This document shows positions 52,790 to 62,013 of a DNA stretch of 64,000 nucleotides, piece by piece. Below the pieces are notes generated by a model. That model ran no database searches. It was not told the origin of the DNA and saw only the letters and a list, made by a program, of their open reading frames with translations. The number at the start of each line of letters is the position of its first letter. Within the stretch, counting starts at the first letter, position 1. The DNA comes from Natribaculum breve (GTDB lineage Archaea > Halobacteriota > Halobacteria > Halobacteriales > Natrialbaceae). The position numbers and the translations under genes are program-made. The stretch spans positions 558,001 to 622,000 of the forward strand of contig NZ_CP095391.1 of NCBI RefSeq assembly GCF_023008585.1, written 5' to 3'.

Positions 52790-53629
52790 CTACTCGGATC
52801 GGATTCGGAGGGTGATTCCGTCCGGATCGACGATCTCGAGACACCCCGCGCGTTCGCCGACCGAGACGTCGGCTTCCTCGAGTCGACGACGAACGGTTGC
52901 GAGCGTCTCCTCGTCCGGGACGACGAGTTCGAACCACGCCAGCCCGCGGCCGCCCGCTGGTTGTGACCGACCGTTCCACGTGTTCACTCCGAGATGGTGG
53001 TGGTAGTCACCGGCAGACAGGAACAGCGCCGACCGGGCTTCCGTCTGCACGCGCAACTCCAGCGTCTCGACGTAGAACGCTCGTGCGGCCTCGAGTGACG
53101 ACGCTTCGATGTGGACGTGTCCGACCGTCGTTTCGGGCGGTACTCGTGTCGCTCCGTCCGACGCTGCGGCGACGTCGGCGAGATCCAGCGGGATCGTTCC
53201 CAGCCGTATCCGGCCGTCGTCTGCACGCGGCCACTGTTCGCGTGGCAGATCGTGGTAGATTTCGACGCCGTTTCCCTCGGGATCGGTGAGATAGAGTGCT
53301 TCGCTCACGTGATGATCCGAGGCCCCGTCTAGCTCCCAGCGATCCCGGATCCGATCGAGCGCAGCACCGAGTGCAGCACGCGTTGGTACCCGAAACGCGT
53401 TGTGAAAGAGTCCCGCCTGATCCCCGCGACGAGGTTCGGCGTCCTCGTCGCGGTGCAAGACGAGCAGCGGCGTTTTGCCGGCACCGAGCGTCGCCGTCGT
53501 TTCGCTTCGTGACTTGACCGCGAGGCCGACGACGTCTCGATAGAAGTCCGTCATCTCCTCGAGGTCTGTCACGATCAGTGCAGTGCGGCCGATCCGTGCA
53601 GTGTCCGGAACGAGTGGCGTGCGCGTCAC
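52790..53629 (-). CDS. VOC-superfamily protein, CatE-like (two glyoxalase folds)
   Basis: 279 residues made of two VOC modules: residues 12-125 (GRTALIVTDLEEMTDFYRDVVGL...ALYLTDPEGNGVEIY) and 168-278 (VGHVHIEASSLEAARAFYVETLEL...HHHLGVNTW...EIVDPDGITLRI). The second module holds candidate metal-binding His and Glu. The type resembles extradiol (catechol 2,3-) dioxygenase-like CatE proteins; the substrate is unknown. Confidence 0.88.
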   Translation of the reverse strand: MTRTPLVPDTARIGRTALIVTDLEEMTDFYRDVVGLAVKSRSETTATLGAGKTPLLVLHRDEDAEPRRGDQAGLFHNAFRVPTRAALGAALDRIRDRWELDGASDHHVSEALYLTDPEGNGVEIYHDLPREQWPRADDGRIRLGTIPLDLADVAAASDGATRVPPETTVGHVHIEASSLEAARAFYVETLELRVQTEARSALFLSAGDYHHHLGVNTWNGRSQPAGGRGLAWFELVVPDEETLATVRRRLEEADVSVGERAGCLEIVDPDGITLRIRSE

Positions 53630-54036
53630 GGTATTACGACAGAAATTGGCGAGAGTTCGTGAAATACGTTCGCGGACGTTGGTGTCACCTAGTCACACTA
53701 CCGTCATCGGCGACCGTTCAAATCGGGACCTGACCGCGTCCCCCCTCGAGTTGTCGGCACGTCGATTGTACGTCAGTTTTCATATTCATACCACTTCATT
53801 ATTGTTTGATAGTATATTAACTAAGAATAACGTTGATGAGATCCTGTAGCGAACGATCAACTGACGTGGACAAAGATCCAGTGTTACCCTCCACCCCACT
53901 TGGACTCGAGCCAACTCGTTGTCCACGTCCTTCCAATCTCGAGCCGACTTTCCTCGGCGTTCGGTCGGTGTTCCTTCGGTACCGACGAAGATACCATCCC
54001 ACAGTGATAAGAGGGTATAGGTTGGCAACTCACTCG
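53630..54036. other. Intergenic region before the UDP-sugar dehydrogenase
   Basis: No gene recognised. An AT-rich patch around 53795-53830 contains agtatatta, a possible TATA element. The dehydrogenase frame is open upstream to 53833, but those codons are Pro/Arg-rich and not family-like. Confidence 0.5.
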
Positions 54037-55323
54037 ATGCGAATTACGGTCATTGGCAGCGGATACGTCGGGACGACGATCGCGGCGTGTTTCGCAGAGC
54101 TCGGCCATACGGTGACCGCGATCGACATCGACGAAGAAATCGTCGAGACGATCAACGACGGGCGAGCACCGATCGACGAGCCGGGGCTCGACGAACTCGT
54201 CGCCGACCACGTGGGCGACCGACTCGAGGCATCGACGTCGTACGACGCCGTCCCCGACTCCGACGTCACGTTCCTGGCGATCGGCACGCCCTCGAACGAA
54301 GACGGCAGTATCGACCTCGCGGCACTCGAGGCGGCCGCCGAAGCGACTGGTGAAGCGCTCGCCGACAAATCGGAGCGCCACCTCGTGGTGATCAAGAGTA
54401 CGGTCACACCACCGAGCATCGAGACCGTCCTCAAGCCGGCGGTCCACCGGGGAGCCGACGAGAACGAACACGTCGAGGTCGGGATGAACCCCGAGTTCCT
54501 CCGCGAGGGGAGTGCCGTGTCCGACTTCGCACACCCCGACAAACTCGTCTTCGGGGCGACCTCGGCGTGGGCAACCGACAGGCTCCACGCAGTATTCGAG
54601 CCGCTGCTCGAGGACCACGACGTACACGTCGTCGAGACCGACCCACAGACGGCTGCGATGATCAAGTACGCCAACAACGCCTTCCTGGCCTCGAAGATCA
54701 GCCTGGTCAACGACCTCGGGAACGTCTGCAAGGAGTTCGGCCTCGACGCCTACGAGGTCATGGACGCGATCGGACTCGACGACAGGATCTCCGAGCAGTT
54801 CCTCCGCAGCGGCGTCGGCTGGGGCGGCTCCTGTTTTCCGAAGGACGTCGACGCGATCATCGCGGCCGCACGAGAGGACGGCTACGAGCCAGCGCTCCTC
54901 GAGGCCGCCGTCGAGGTCAACGACCGCCAGCCAGCGCGGCTGCTCGAGCTCCTGTCAGAGCACGTCGACCTCGAGGGCGCACGCATCGCCGTCCTCGGGC
55001 TCTCGTTCAAACCCCGGACTGACGACATCCGTAACTCTCGAGCGATTCCCGTTATCGAGCGGCTCCAGGAGCACGGTGCTGACGTCGTGGCCTACGATCC
55101 GGTCGCGATCGATCCGATGCGAGAGCGGTTCCCGGAGATCGAATACACCACTACTGCAGCCGAGGCACTGGACGGGAGCGATGGTGCAGTTGTCGTGACG
55201 GACTGGGACGAGTTCGCGACACTTGACGAGGAGTTCGATGCGATGGCCCGACCAGTCGTCGTCGACGGCCGTCGGATCGTGCAGCGACGAGACGGGATCA
55301 CGTACGAAGGGCTCACGTGGTGA
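54037..55323 (+). CDS. aglM: UDP-glucose 6-dehydrogenase (AglM-like)
   Basis: 428 residues from the ATG at 54037 directly before the Rossmann motif [20 protein letters not shown]. Other motifs are [22 protein letters not shown], and [10 protein letters not shown] with the catalytic Cys. It oxidises UDP-glucose (or a related UDP-hexose) to the uronic acid used in haloarchaeal N-glycans. Different branch from the HexNAc dehydrogenase at the window's left edge. Confidence 0.93.
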   Translation: MRITVIGSGYVGTTIAACFAELGHTVTAIDIDEEIVETINDGRAPIDEPGLDELVADHVGDRLEASTSYDAVPDSDVTFLAIGTPSNEDGSIDLAALEAAAEATGEALADKSERHLVVIKSTVTPPSIETVLKPAVHRGADENEHVEVGMNPEFLREGSAVSDFAHPDKLVFGATSAWATDRLHAVFEPLLEDHDVHVVETDPQTAAMIKYANNAFLASKISLVNDLGNVCKEFGLDAYEVMDAIGLDDRISEQFLRSGVGWGGSCFPKDVDAIIAAAREDGYEPALLEAAVEVNDRQPARLLELLSEHVDLEGARIAVLGLSFKPRTDDIRNSRAIPVIERLQEHGADVVAYDPVAIDPMRERFPEIEYTTTAAEALDGSDGAVVVTDWDEFATLDEEFDAMARPVVVDGRRIVQRRDGITYEGLTW

Positions 55324-55390
55324 GATTGGACAAGATCGCTTTATCGGTATCCGAAGTAAAGCCGCATCGGAATGTCTGCGAGTTTCGAGA

Positions 55391-55648
55391 TTAATTTTCT
55401 CCGGCGTGTTCCTCGTACGGTTGAACGACAACATATCCGGTGTCGCCATCAAACTCCATCTGGAAGCGTTCGCCGGACCCCTGACCGATTATGTCGGAGA
55501 GGTTCTTGTTGACCTGAACGTTTGGGGAGGTACTACTCCAGGCGACCGTCGCACCCGGGTCAGTCGAGACGGGTGGTTCGAGGACGATAGGATCGCCGTG
55601 CGTGGTGATAGCGACGTATCCCGGACCTTCGAGGTAGACGTTCGTGAA
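55391..55648 (-). pseudogene. AIM24-family protein, C-terminal fragment
   Basis: VYLEGPGYVAITTHGDPIVLEP...TVAWSSTSPNVQVNKNLSDIIGQGSGERFQMEFDG is the C-terminal half of the AIM24/TIGR00266 family. The N-terminal half was lost where the IS200/IS605 unit inserted, and no matching piece lies beyond the element. Confidence 0.8.
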
Positions 55649-56985
55649 TCGCCTCGGGGTCAAGCCCCGAGGCTTCCTGTTTCTACGACGCGCTTTGCAG
55701 ACACACGCTGAAATTCAGGTGTGTCCGTAGGGAGCGCAGTCTCCACAGGCGTTGATTCGGGCCATCCCAGCCCTAGTTCAGAAAAGCCGCGCTTGAGGAC
55801 GTTCATCGCCGCGTTCGCGTCCCTGTCTGTCTCGAATCCGCACGACGGACAGGAGTGTTCCCGCACCCAGATAGGCTTCGCCGTCTCCACACCGCACGAC
55901 GCACACTCTTTGGTGGTGCCTCGCGCTTCGACCTGCACGACGTGACAGCCGTACAAGTCTGCCTTGTATTCGAGGAGTGTAATGAATTGTCGCCACGCCG
56001 CGTCCTGCTTGTTCCGAGCGTTGTGCGAGTCTTCCAGCATCCCCCTCACGTTGAGATCTTCCACGAACACGGCGTCGTACTCGCGGACGAGCCACGTCGT
56101 AATCTTATGCTGGTAGTCCAGCACCTTCCGCTTGATGTGACGCTTCACCTTCGCTACTTCCCGGCGTTGTTTCTCGTAGTTGTTCGACCCTTTCTCCTTC
56201 CGCGAGAGTTTGCGCTGTTCGCGTCGAAGACGCTCATACTCGTCTTCGAGGTCGAGCCAATCCACTGTCTTGCCGTCAGACGTGTGGATATAGTTGTGGA
56301 TTCCGAGGTCGATACCCACGCTGTTGCTTGAACCTAACTCGTCCAGCGTGGGTTTCTCGGGTAAGTCAGCGTCGTCAGTTTCGAGACCGAAGGAGACGAA
56401 CCAGTCGCCGGTCGTCTCTTTTTTGACCGTGAGTTCTTTGATGTCGGCTTTGTCTGGGATTTCGCGGTGATAGCGGATTTTGATGTCACCGATTTTGGAG
56501 AGCCAGAGCGTCGCACGTCGGCCACTCGTGTTTTTGAGTTCGAAGCCGGACTGCGAGTACGTCATACTCTGGAACTCCCTCGGTGACTTCCACTTGAGCT
56601 TCCCGACCTTACGACCGTCCTCTTTCTGGCCGTTTAGGTTCGAGAGGTTGTCGTAGAACCGTGTGACGGTTCGTTGCAGAGCCTTCGAGTTGACTTCCGA
56701 GAAGACAGGGAACTCGTCTTTCCAGTCAGGAAGTCGGTAGTGGTGTTTGTATGCAGAGCCGATGTTGTCGGCGTCCACGTTCTCGTACTCGTACAGGGTG
56801 TAGTTGTACGCTTGGCGATGAATGTCGATGTGACGTTCCAGTTCAGCCGCTACCTCTTGTGTCGGGTATGCATGGTAGCGGTGACTGTAATCCATCGCTG
56901 TCTCTTGATTAGCGATATGTTCACTTAATGGTTTGTATCCCTGCCTATCGGATTCAACCCCGGGGTCAAGCCCCGGGGCATTCTC
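55649..56985 (-). mobile_element. IS200/IS605-type unit carrying tnpB only (2)
   Basis: Hairpins gcctcgggg-tcaag-ccccgaggc (55651-55673) and cccggggtcaagccccggg (about 56959-56977) mark the two ends. One gene, no tnpA. Confidence 0.8.
55660..56895 (-). CDS. tnpB: TnpB RNA-guided nuclease (IS200/IS605)
   Basis: 411 residues. RuvC acids appear in SVGIDLGIHNYIHT, AVFVEDLNVRGML and DRDANAAMNVLKRG; the zinc finger is CASCG...CPSCG. The N-terminal wedge region runs from HRYHAYPTQEVAAELERHI. It is a different lineage from the TnpB at 43289. The 3' end and the right-end hairpin next to it should encode the guide RNA. Confidence 0.94.
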   Translation of the reverse strand: MDYSHRYHAYPTQEVAAELERHIDIHRQAYNYTLYEYENVDADNIGSAYKHHYRLPDWKDEFPVFSEVNSKALQRTVTRFYDNLSNLNGQKEDGRKVGKLKWKSPREFQSMTYSQSGFELKNTSGRRATLWLSKIGDIKIRYHREIPDKADIKELTVKKETTGDWFVSFGLETDDADLPEKPTLDELGSSNSVGIDLGIHNYIHTSDGKTVDWLDLEDEYERLRREQRKLSRKEKGSNNYEKQRREVAKVKRHIKRKVLDYQHKITTWLVREYDAVFVEDLNVRGMLEDSHNARNKQDAAWRQFITLLEYKADLYGCHVVQVEARGTTKECASCGVETAKPIWVREHSCPSCGFETDRDANAAMNVLKRGFSELGLGWPESTPVETALPTDTPEFQRVSAKRVVETGSLGA

Positions 56986-57152
56986 CTAGACCGCTTGTAA
57001 ACGCTTGAGCGTCACTCGGCGATTGTTCGCCGGCCCTGATGCCGGGACAGTTCGCGGGTCAACTCTTCGTATAAAATTGTTTCGCAGACTTAGGTGTTCC
57101 ACAACTAGTCTGTCACCTATATGGCTATTCACTACGCTCGTCCGACCATCAG

Positions 57153-58025
57153 ATGAAGTTACGGCTGGAGAACATCGGAAAACAGTACGCAGAAGACGTG
57201 TGGGGAGTACGAGAGGTCGATCTCGAACTCGAGGTGGGGATCCACGGCCTGCTCGGCCCGAACGGCGCCGGGAAGTCGACGCTGATGCGCATCCTTACGA
57301 CCGTTTCAAAGCCGACGACCGGGACCGTCTACTGGAACGGCACCGAAATCGTCGAAACGCCGTCGGTCGTCCGCGACGGACTAGGCTACCTACCCCAGAG
57401 TTTCGGCGTCTATCCGGACCTCACCGCCGAGGAGTTCCTCGAGTACATCGCCGCATTGCGAGGACTTGATCGTGAAACCGCCGATGCCAGGATCGACGAG
57501 TTGCTCGCACTGACGAACCTCGAGCACGTCCGAAACGACAAGCTCCGGACTTTCTCCGGCGGAATGCGCCAGCGTGTCGGGATCGCCCAGGCACTGGTAA
57601 ACGACCCGGAGTTGCTGGTCGTCGACGAGCCGACGGTCGGCCTCGACCCCGAAGAACGGGTCCGGTTCCGGAACGTCATCTCCTCGACCGCCAGCGATCG
57701 GGTCGTGTTGCTCTCGACGCACATTGTGCCTGACGTCGAGGCGACGGCGAACACTGTTGCACTCCTCGACGATGGCGAACTGGTAACTCACACGGATCCG
57801 GAGACGCTCGTCGAGGCCACCGACGGGAAGGTCTACGAGTACCTTGTTTCCCGCGACAACCTCGAGGGGGTGCGGGAACGATATCGGGTCTCGAGCACGG
57901 TTCAGCGGGGCGACGGCGTCAGCGTCAGGGTGATCGCCGACGAGCGACCGGCTCCCGACGCGACGCCGGTTACCCCGACCCTCGAGGACGCCTATCTTCA
58001 CCGGATCGAACGGAGAGGTGTGTAG
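57153..58025 (+). CDS. ABC transporter ATP-binding protein (exporter type)
   Basis: 290 residues. Walker A GPNGAGKST near residue 35, Q-loop LPQSFGVYPDL, signature FSGGMRQR, Walker B LLVVDEPTVGLDP, H-loop STH. The family is the two-component exporter type that works with large membrane subunits. The stop is followed 1 base later by the permease ATG. Confidence 0.95.
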   Translation: MKLRLENIGKQYAEDVWGVREVDLELEVGIHGLLGPNGAGKSTLMRILTTVSKPTTGTVYWNGTEIVETPSVVRDGLGYLPQSFGVYPDLTAEEFLEYIAALRGLDRETADARIDELLALTNLEHVRNDKLRTFSGGMRQRVGIAQALVNDPELLVVDEPTVGLDPEERVRFRNVISSTASDRVVLLSTHIVPDVEATANTVALLDDGELVTHTDPETLVEATDGKVYEYLVSRDNLEGVRERYRVSSTVQRGDGVSVRVIADERPAPDATPVTPTLEDAYLHRIERRGV

Positions 58026-58026
58026 T

Positions 58027-59667
58027 ATGAGCGGCGAAAGACACTCCTTGCGTCGAATCGGCCACGTCGCACGGGCGGACTTCCTCCAGCGAATTCGATC
58101 CAGGAAGGTGCTCGTCGTCTTGGCTGTGATCGCGTATTTCGGGTACCTGGTCAACGTCGGCAGCGTCGAGATATTCTACCAGGACTCGAGCGGCGACCAT
58201 TTGGTCCAGTACACCGGCGAACCGACGTCGGCGTACGTCGGTCTCACCGCCGGCGTGACCGGCGCGACGATTTTCTTTCTGGCCGGTTATTACTTCCTGA
58301 GCGGCTCGCTCGAGCGCGATCGGCGGACCGACGTTGATCGACTCGTAGCGAGCACGGGGATCACCACGTGGGAGTACCTCTTCGGGAAATGGCTCAGCCA
58401 CATCGGATTCCTCGGTGTCGTGCTCGCGACACTCGGGGTCGCGGCAGTCATCAACCACCTCGTCCATGGGACGGGAACGACCGATCCGGTCTGGATTCTC
58501 GGGCCGGTATTCCTGCTCGGTGTGCCGGTCGGCTGTTTGGTCGCCGGCGTCACGCTGCTGTTCCAGTCGACCGATCGGTTCGCCGGGACAATCGGCAACG
58601 TGGTGTACTTCTTCGCCGCAGTGATCGCGCTGACGACCGTTCTAGCTGCATCCCACGAGTATGCACCGACCGAGATCCCTCTCTGGCTCCGACTGAGCGA
58701 TACGGTCGGGATGTTCGTCTCCGTCGAACTGACCTACGACGCGTTGCTCTCGGTCTGGCCCGAATACGACGGAACGGGAATCGCAAGTTTTGGCGCTGGG
58801 GCGTCCAGCGCAGAGATCGTCCGGTTCCATTGGGACGGCAGCGCGTGGCCGCGCTGGTTCTACGCGAACCGTGTCGGGCTGATCCTGATGGGAGTCGTTC
58901 TGACAGCCGTCGCGGCCGTGACGCACGACCGGTTCGGGTCCGATAGCTCCTCAGACGGCGCGGGAATCATCGCTCGGCTCGGCTGTTCCCTCCCTTCGAT
59001 CCGATCGGATTCTAGTGGGAATTCCGCCGTCCAGAACGTCGAAGACACGTCACTGACTCCCGTTACGGACCGAAACGCTGGCGGCCTCAGACGGCTCGTC
59101 CTCCAGGAACTGCGGCTGCTGGTTCGCGGTCAACCGTGGTGGTGGTACGCTGGCGCGACCGTGATCGGTGGTGTCGGGCTCACCGGGTCGGCCACCACTG
59201 AAGTGATCGTCTCGATCGCGGCAATGTGGCCGATTTTCCTGTGGTCGTCGATGGGGTTCCGACCGATGCGACACCGGATGACGCCGTTTATTGTCTCGTC
59301 GAAACAGCCCTACGGTCAGCTCATCGCGGAGTGGACCGTCGGCGTGCTCGTGGCCGCGGCGTTTTTCGGCGTCTCTCTCTGGCCAACGGTGGCAGACACG
59401 GGAACCGGCGGAGCCGTCGTCCTCGTCAGTGCCATCATCTTCGTTCCCTCTCTCGCACAGATGTTGGGGTACTGGACCGGAACGAGACGACTGTTCGAAC
59501 TCACGTACCTGCTGCTCTGGTACATCGGTCCGCTCAACCAGGTCCCGGCGCTTGACTTTGCCGGCGTCACATCGGAAACGATCGGAACGACGACACCACT
59601 GGCATTCGGCGGGATGGGTCTGGCAGCGCTCGTGGCTACGTTCACGCACCGATATCACCAGACGTAG
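58027..59667 (+). CDS. ABC transporter permease, two-block membrane subunit
   Basis: 546 residues from ATG 58027. Two sets of hydrophobic helices (residues 25-205 and 285-545) are separated by an Arg/Ser-rich loop. The first part has LSGSLERDRRTDVDRLVASTGI, a motif of bacteriocin/gliding-type ABC-2 permeases. It pairs with the ATPase upstream; the substrate is unknown. Confidence 0.85.
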   Translation: MSGERHSLRRIGHVARADFLQRIRSRKVLVVLAVIAYFGYLVNVGSVEIFYQDSSGDHLVQYTGEPTSAYVGLTAGVTGATIFFLAGYYFLSGSLERDRRTDVDRLVASTGITTWEYLFGKWLSHIGFLGVVLATLGVAAVINHLVHGTGTTDPVWILGPVFLLGVPVGCLVAGVTLLFQSTDRFAGTIGNVVYFFAAVIALTTVLAASHEYAPTEIPLWLRLSDTVGMFVSVELTYDALLSVWPEYDGTGIASFGAGASSAEIVRFHWDGSAWPRWFYANRVGLILMGVVLTAVAAVTHDRFGSDSSSDGAGIIARLGCSLPSIRSDSSGNSAVQNVEDTSLTPVTDRNAGGLRRLVLQELRLLVRGQPWWWYAGATVIGGVGLTGSATTEVIVSIAAMWPIFLWSSMGFRPMRHRMTPFIVSSKQPYGQLIAEWTVGVLVAAAFFGVSLWPTVADTGTGGAVVLVSAIIFVPSLAQMLGYWTGTRRLFELTYLLLWYIGPLNQVPALDFAGVTSETIGTTTPLAFGGMGLAALVATFTHRYHQT

Positions 59668-59874
59668 ATAGTTGTACGTGAGACGCCAGCGGTGATTGTT
59701 CCACTCGAGGTGACCCAGGCCATCGACCTTGATACTGCCGGACGTAAGTCGTGAAAGATTCTCGCCGTCCCGGGGTGGCGAGAATCTTCACACAGTTACG
59801 TCCGATAGTATGACTACCTCCTTCAAGATGGTCGGCTGGACGATCTGGCCTGATTCGAAGTCTTCGACAACCAT
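59668..59874 (-). pseudogene. Small gene interrupted by 78-bp MITE copy D
   Basis: From ATG 59874 (preceded by a good GGAGG) the frame reads MVVEDFESGQIVQPTILKEVV and enters the MITE. Removing the 78-bp element and one TCA restores IKVDGLGHLEWNNHRWRLTYNYLRL. The downstream part overlaps the end of the permease gene, so the natural stop is uncertain. Family not recognised. Confidence 0.55.
59733..59810. mobile_element. 78-bp palindromic MITE, copy D
   Basis: Identical to copies B and C by reading; TGA on both sides (59730-59732 and 59811-59813). Confidence 0.9.
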
Positions 59875-59932
59875 TCCCTCCGACTACTAGTGAAATTACT
59901 TATATTCATATATAGATCTCTTTCATCGGCGA

Positions 59933-60484
59933 TTACGGTGTCTCTTCCTGCCAGTGGTCGACGAGCGCCTCGGCAGCGTCGATAGCGGTCGTCCGATCAG
60001 GAACCGACGAAGAATCGATGATGCGGGTAGCCGATACTACACCCACGGCGTTACGGTCGCGGACCACGACGATCCCAAATACGTTGACTTCGTTGTAGAT
60101 CGCTTCATCGCCGATATCGATCGACTCGCCAGTCGTGAGGAACTCGTCAGCTAGGTCTTCAAGCGTCACCTCGAGATCCTCGTCCCGCTCGACTAGGTCT
60201 TCGAATGCAGCCTCGAGATTCTCGTCCTCGTCGATGAGCAAGACACCGATCCGCACGAACCGATTCCCGGATTGGAAGCTGCGGCTGTTTTCGGCCTCGT
60301 TGTCTATGTCTTCGTTCTCCTCGAACTCGTTCCACTCGGGGCCAAGAATGTCAGCCGGTGGGACGAGTTCCGCTTCGTCGGTGTAGACGTCCTCCTGGCC
60401 AGTGACCACGCCAGACGTGGCCACTGCCACCGCTGTTGTACTTCCCGCCACGAGGAATCGCCGCCGCGTGTGGTTGCGTGGCAT
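59933..60484 (-). CDS. Tat-exported acidic protein, unknown function
   Basis: 183 residues. MPRNHTRRRFLVAGSTTAVAV is a twin-arginine signal (RRRF) followed by a hydrophobic core and Ala/Gly cleavage region. The mature part is very acidic (FEENEDIDNEAEN; LEAAFEDLVERDEDLEVTL) with no catalytic motif, consistent with a surface or secreted haloarchaeal protein. Confidence 0.8.
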   Translation of the reverse strand: MPRNHTRRRFLVAGSTTAVAVATSGVVTGQEDVYTDEAELVPPADILGPEWNEFEENEDIDNEAENSRSFQSGNRFVRIGVLLIDEDENLEAAFEDLVERDEDLEVTLEDLADEFLTTGESIDIGDEAIYNEVNVFGIVVVRDRNAVGVVSATRIIDSSSVPDRTTAIDAAEALVDHWQEETP

Positions 60485-60949
60485 ACGTCGCGCTCCCAGA
60501 TGTGGCGAAATAAATATGTTCTAAGTTAGATGCGAGTTTCAAACGAAGCGGTCTTTCTCAAGTTCGAGTTCGTCTTCCAGCAGATTGGCTTTGTCAACCG
60601 CCTCGGGATCAAGTGGTTCGAGACGCTTCGCGTCTCGTCACTGAGCGAAGCCGAAGGCTTCGCGAGGTCTGTGAACGCGTTGCGTTCGCCCGATCACAGA
60701 CGATCGAAGATCTTCCGAACGACCCCGAAGCTTGTCAGTGGACTTCCGTTCTACCCGAGTAACTCGGTAGGCGTGAAAGTGCCGTTCACGTCCAACGTCC
60801 CTGATTTAAGGGCCAGTTGACCGGTAGCCCATCCACCGCGAGACGTTTGTCCGCGATGGATATACCCCTACAGTATCGACTCGCAATGTTCTTCGCCGTC
60901 GCAAACGCTTCGCGTTTGCTGCCCGTCAGACGCAGTCTGACGACCGCGT
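60485..60949. other. Scarred intergenic region
   Basis: Contains the TnpB tail listed below, inverted pairs such as gagacgctt/cgcgtctc, and gcaaacgcttcgcgtttgc. No intact gene. Confidence 0.5.
60747..60850 (-). pseudogene. TnpB C-terminal remnant
   Basis: The reverse strand encodes GQLALKSGTLDVNGTFTPTELLG and a stop, the tail of the TnpB at 43289-44518 with a few substitutions. The right-end hairpin that should follow is broken. Confidence 0.75.
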
Positions 60950-60974
60950 TCTGACTTCTCCCACGACTGAAGTC

Positions 60975-61230
60975 CTGTCTCTTACCCATACGTCGGATTC
61001 TCGCAAAAGTGGCGTTTCGGAGGCTCTCGAGACGGGCGAGCACGAGCTGAGACCCACAGGAAGAGAGACGAGATCGACGCTCGGTACGGAGCGTAGTACT
61101 CGAGTCGACTGCGTTCGGATCCACAATTACGGATTTCACCCGGCGAAAGGCGCTGAATACTGGTATCTCGATCGCCACTCTCCGATGGATCGCCCGCAGA
61201 CTGGTGGCGCAACTTGTGGGTAAGAGACAG
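60975..61230. mobile_element. 256-bp MITE with IS4-type ends, copy M2
   Basis: Ends ctgtctcttaccca/tgggtaagagacag; 10-bp duplication GACTGAAGTC at 60965-60974 and 61231-61240, which is the loop region of the PATE left hairpin. Inverted relative to M1. Confidence 0.9.
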
Positions 61231-61450
61231 GACTGAAGTCGTGGGGTTCGACCGCCACAGACGGCCGAGGACCCGTCACAGACGGGCATCCCCACGTCGG
61301 GAGTTCCCCGGTCGGATGCCGGGGTTCGGGCCGAGCCAGTACGGCCCCCGACCGAGACAGCGGCTTTGGTGGGCTTGCCTCGGACTCGGTACCCCTGATT
61401 TCGGAGGGAATACCAATCAAGCTTACGGGATTCATCCCACGGCTAAAGCC

Positions 61451-61706
61451 CTGTCTCTTACCCATACGACGGAGTCTCGCGAAAGCGGCGTTTCGGAGGC
61501 TCCCGAGGCGGGCGAGCACGAGCTGAGACCCACAGGAAGAGAGACGAGATCGACGTTCGGTACGGAGCGTAGTACTCGAGGCGACTGCTTTTGGATCCAC
61601 AATTACGGATTTCACCCGACGAAAGACGCTGAATACTGGTATCTCGATCGCCACTCTCCGATGGATCGCTCGCAGACTGGTAGCGCAACTTGTGGGTAAG
61701 AGACAG
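61451..61706. mobile_element. 256-bp MITE with IS4-type ends, copy M3
   Basis: Same ends; 10-bp duplication GGCTAAAGCC at 61441-61450 and 61707-61716. Same site as M1 but inserted in the opposite orientation. Confidence 0.9.
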
Positions 61707-61733
61707 GGCTAAAGCCGTGGGCTTTCTCCCTGC

Positions 61734-61830
61734 CTCCGCTGTAATCCACGTTCACCCCATACCCACACGACTGGCACCTGCAACACCTTGTCGTCGCGGT
61801 TGTCCTCGTGAGTGAATGAAACGGGCGATG
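61734..61830 (-). pseudogene. TnpB zinc-finger remnant
   Basis: The reverse strand reads FTHEDNRDDK then, after a frame change, CQSCGYGVNVDY, matching the zinc finger and last RuvC segment of TnpB. It directly abuts the PATE copy. Confidence 0.6.
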
Positions 61831-62013
61831 GTGAACGAAACTGCTTCCACCAGTGTCAAGATCGAACGAACGCACCGTACTTCCGCGCGAGCGTGTTCGG
61901 TACGAGCTTCAAACTGGTAGCGAGGCGGATTCCCCGCCCTACCGTGCGCGGGGCTGTTGACCTGCATCCGAACTGATCGAGCATACAACTCGAGTGACAG
62001 CGGTCACTTGACG
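61831..62013. other. Short intergenic region, nothing recognised
   Basis: Lies between the TnpB remnant and the stop of the nucleotidyltransferase; no gene or clear signal. Confidence 0.4.

Larger units (their letters stand above)
60950..61733. mobile_element. PATE-like IS200/IS605 derivative, copy 2, with two nested MITEs
   Basis: Same body as 33243-33759. The left hairpin (gactgaagtc) is split by MITE M2 and the right hairpin (ggctaaagcc) by MITE M3. The right-hand MITE occupies exactly the same site as in copy 1. Confidence 0.8.

Noticed and set aside
52614-53006. ORF after the operator-like repeat on the plus strand
   Set aside because: Arg-rich and overlapping the VOC gene antisense; no domain.
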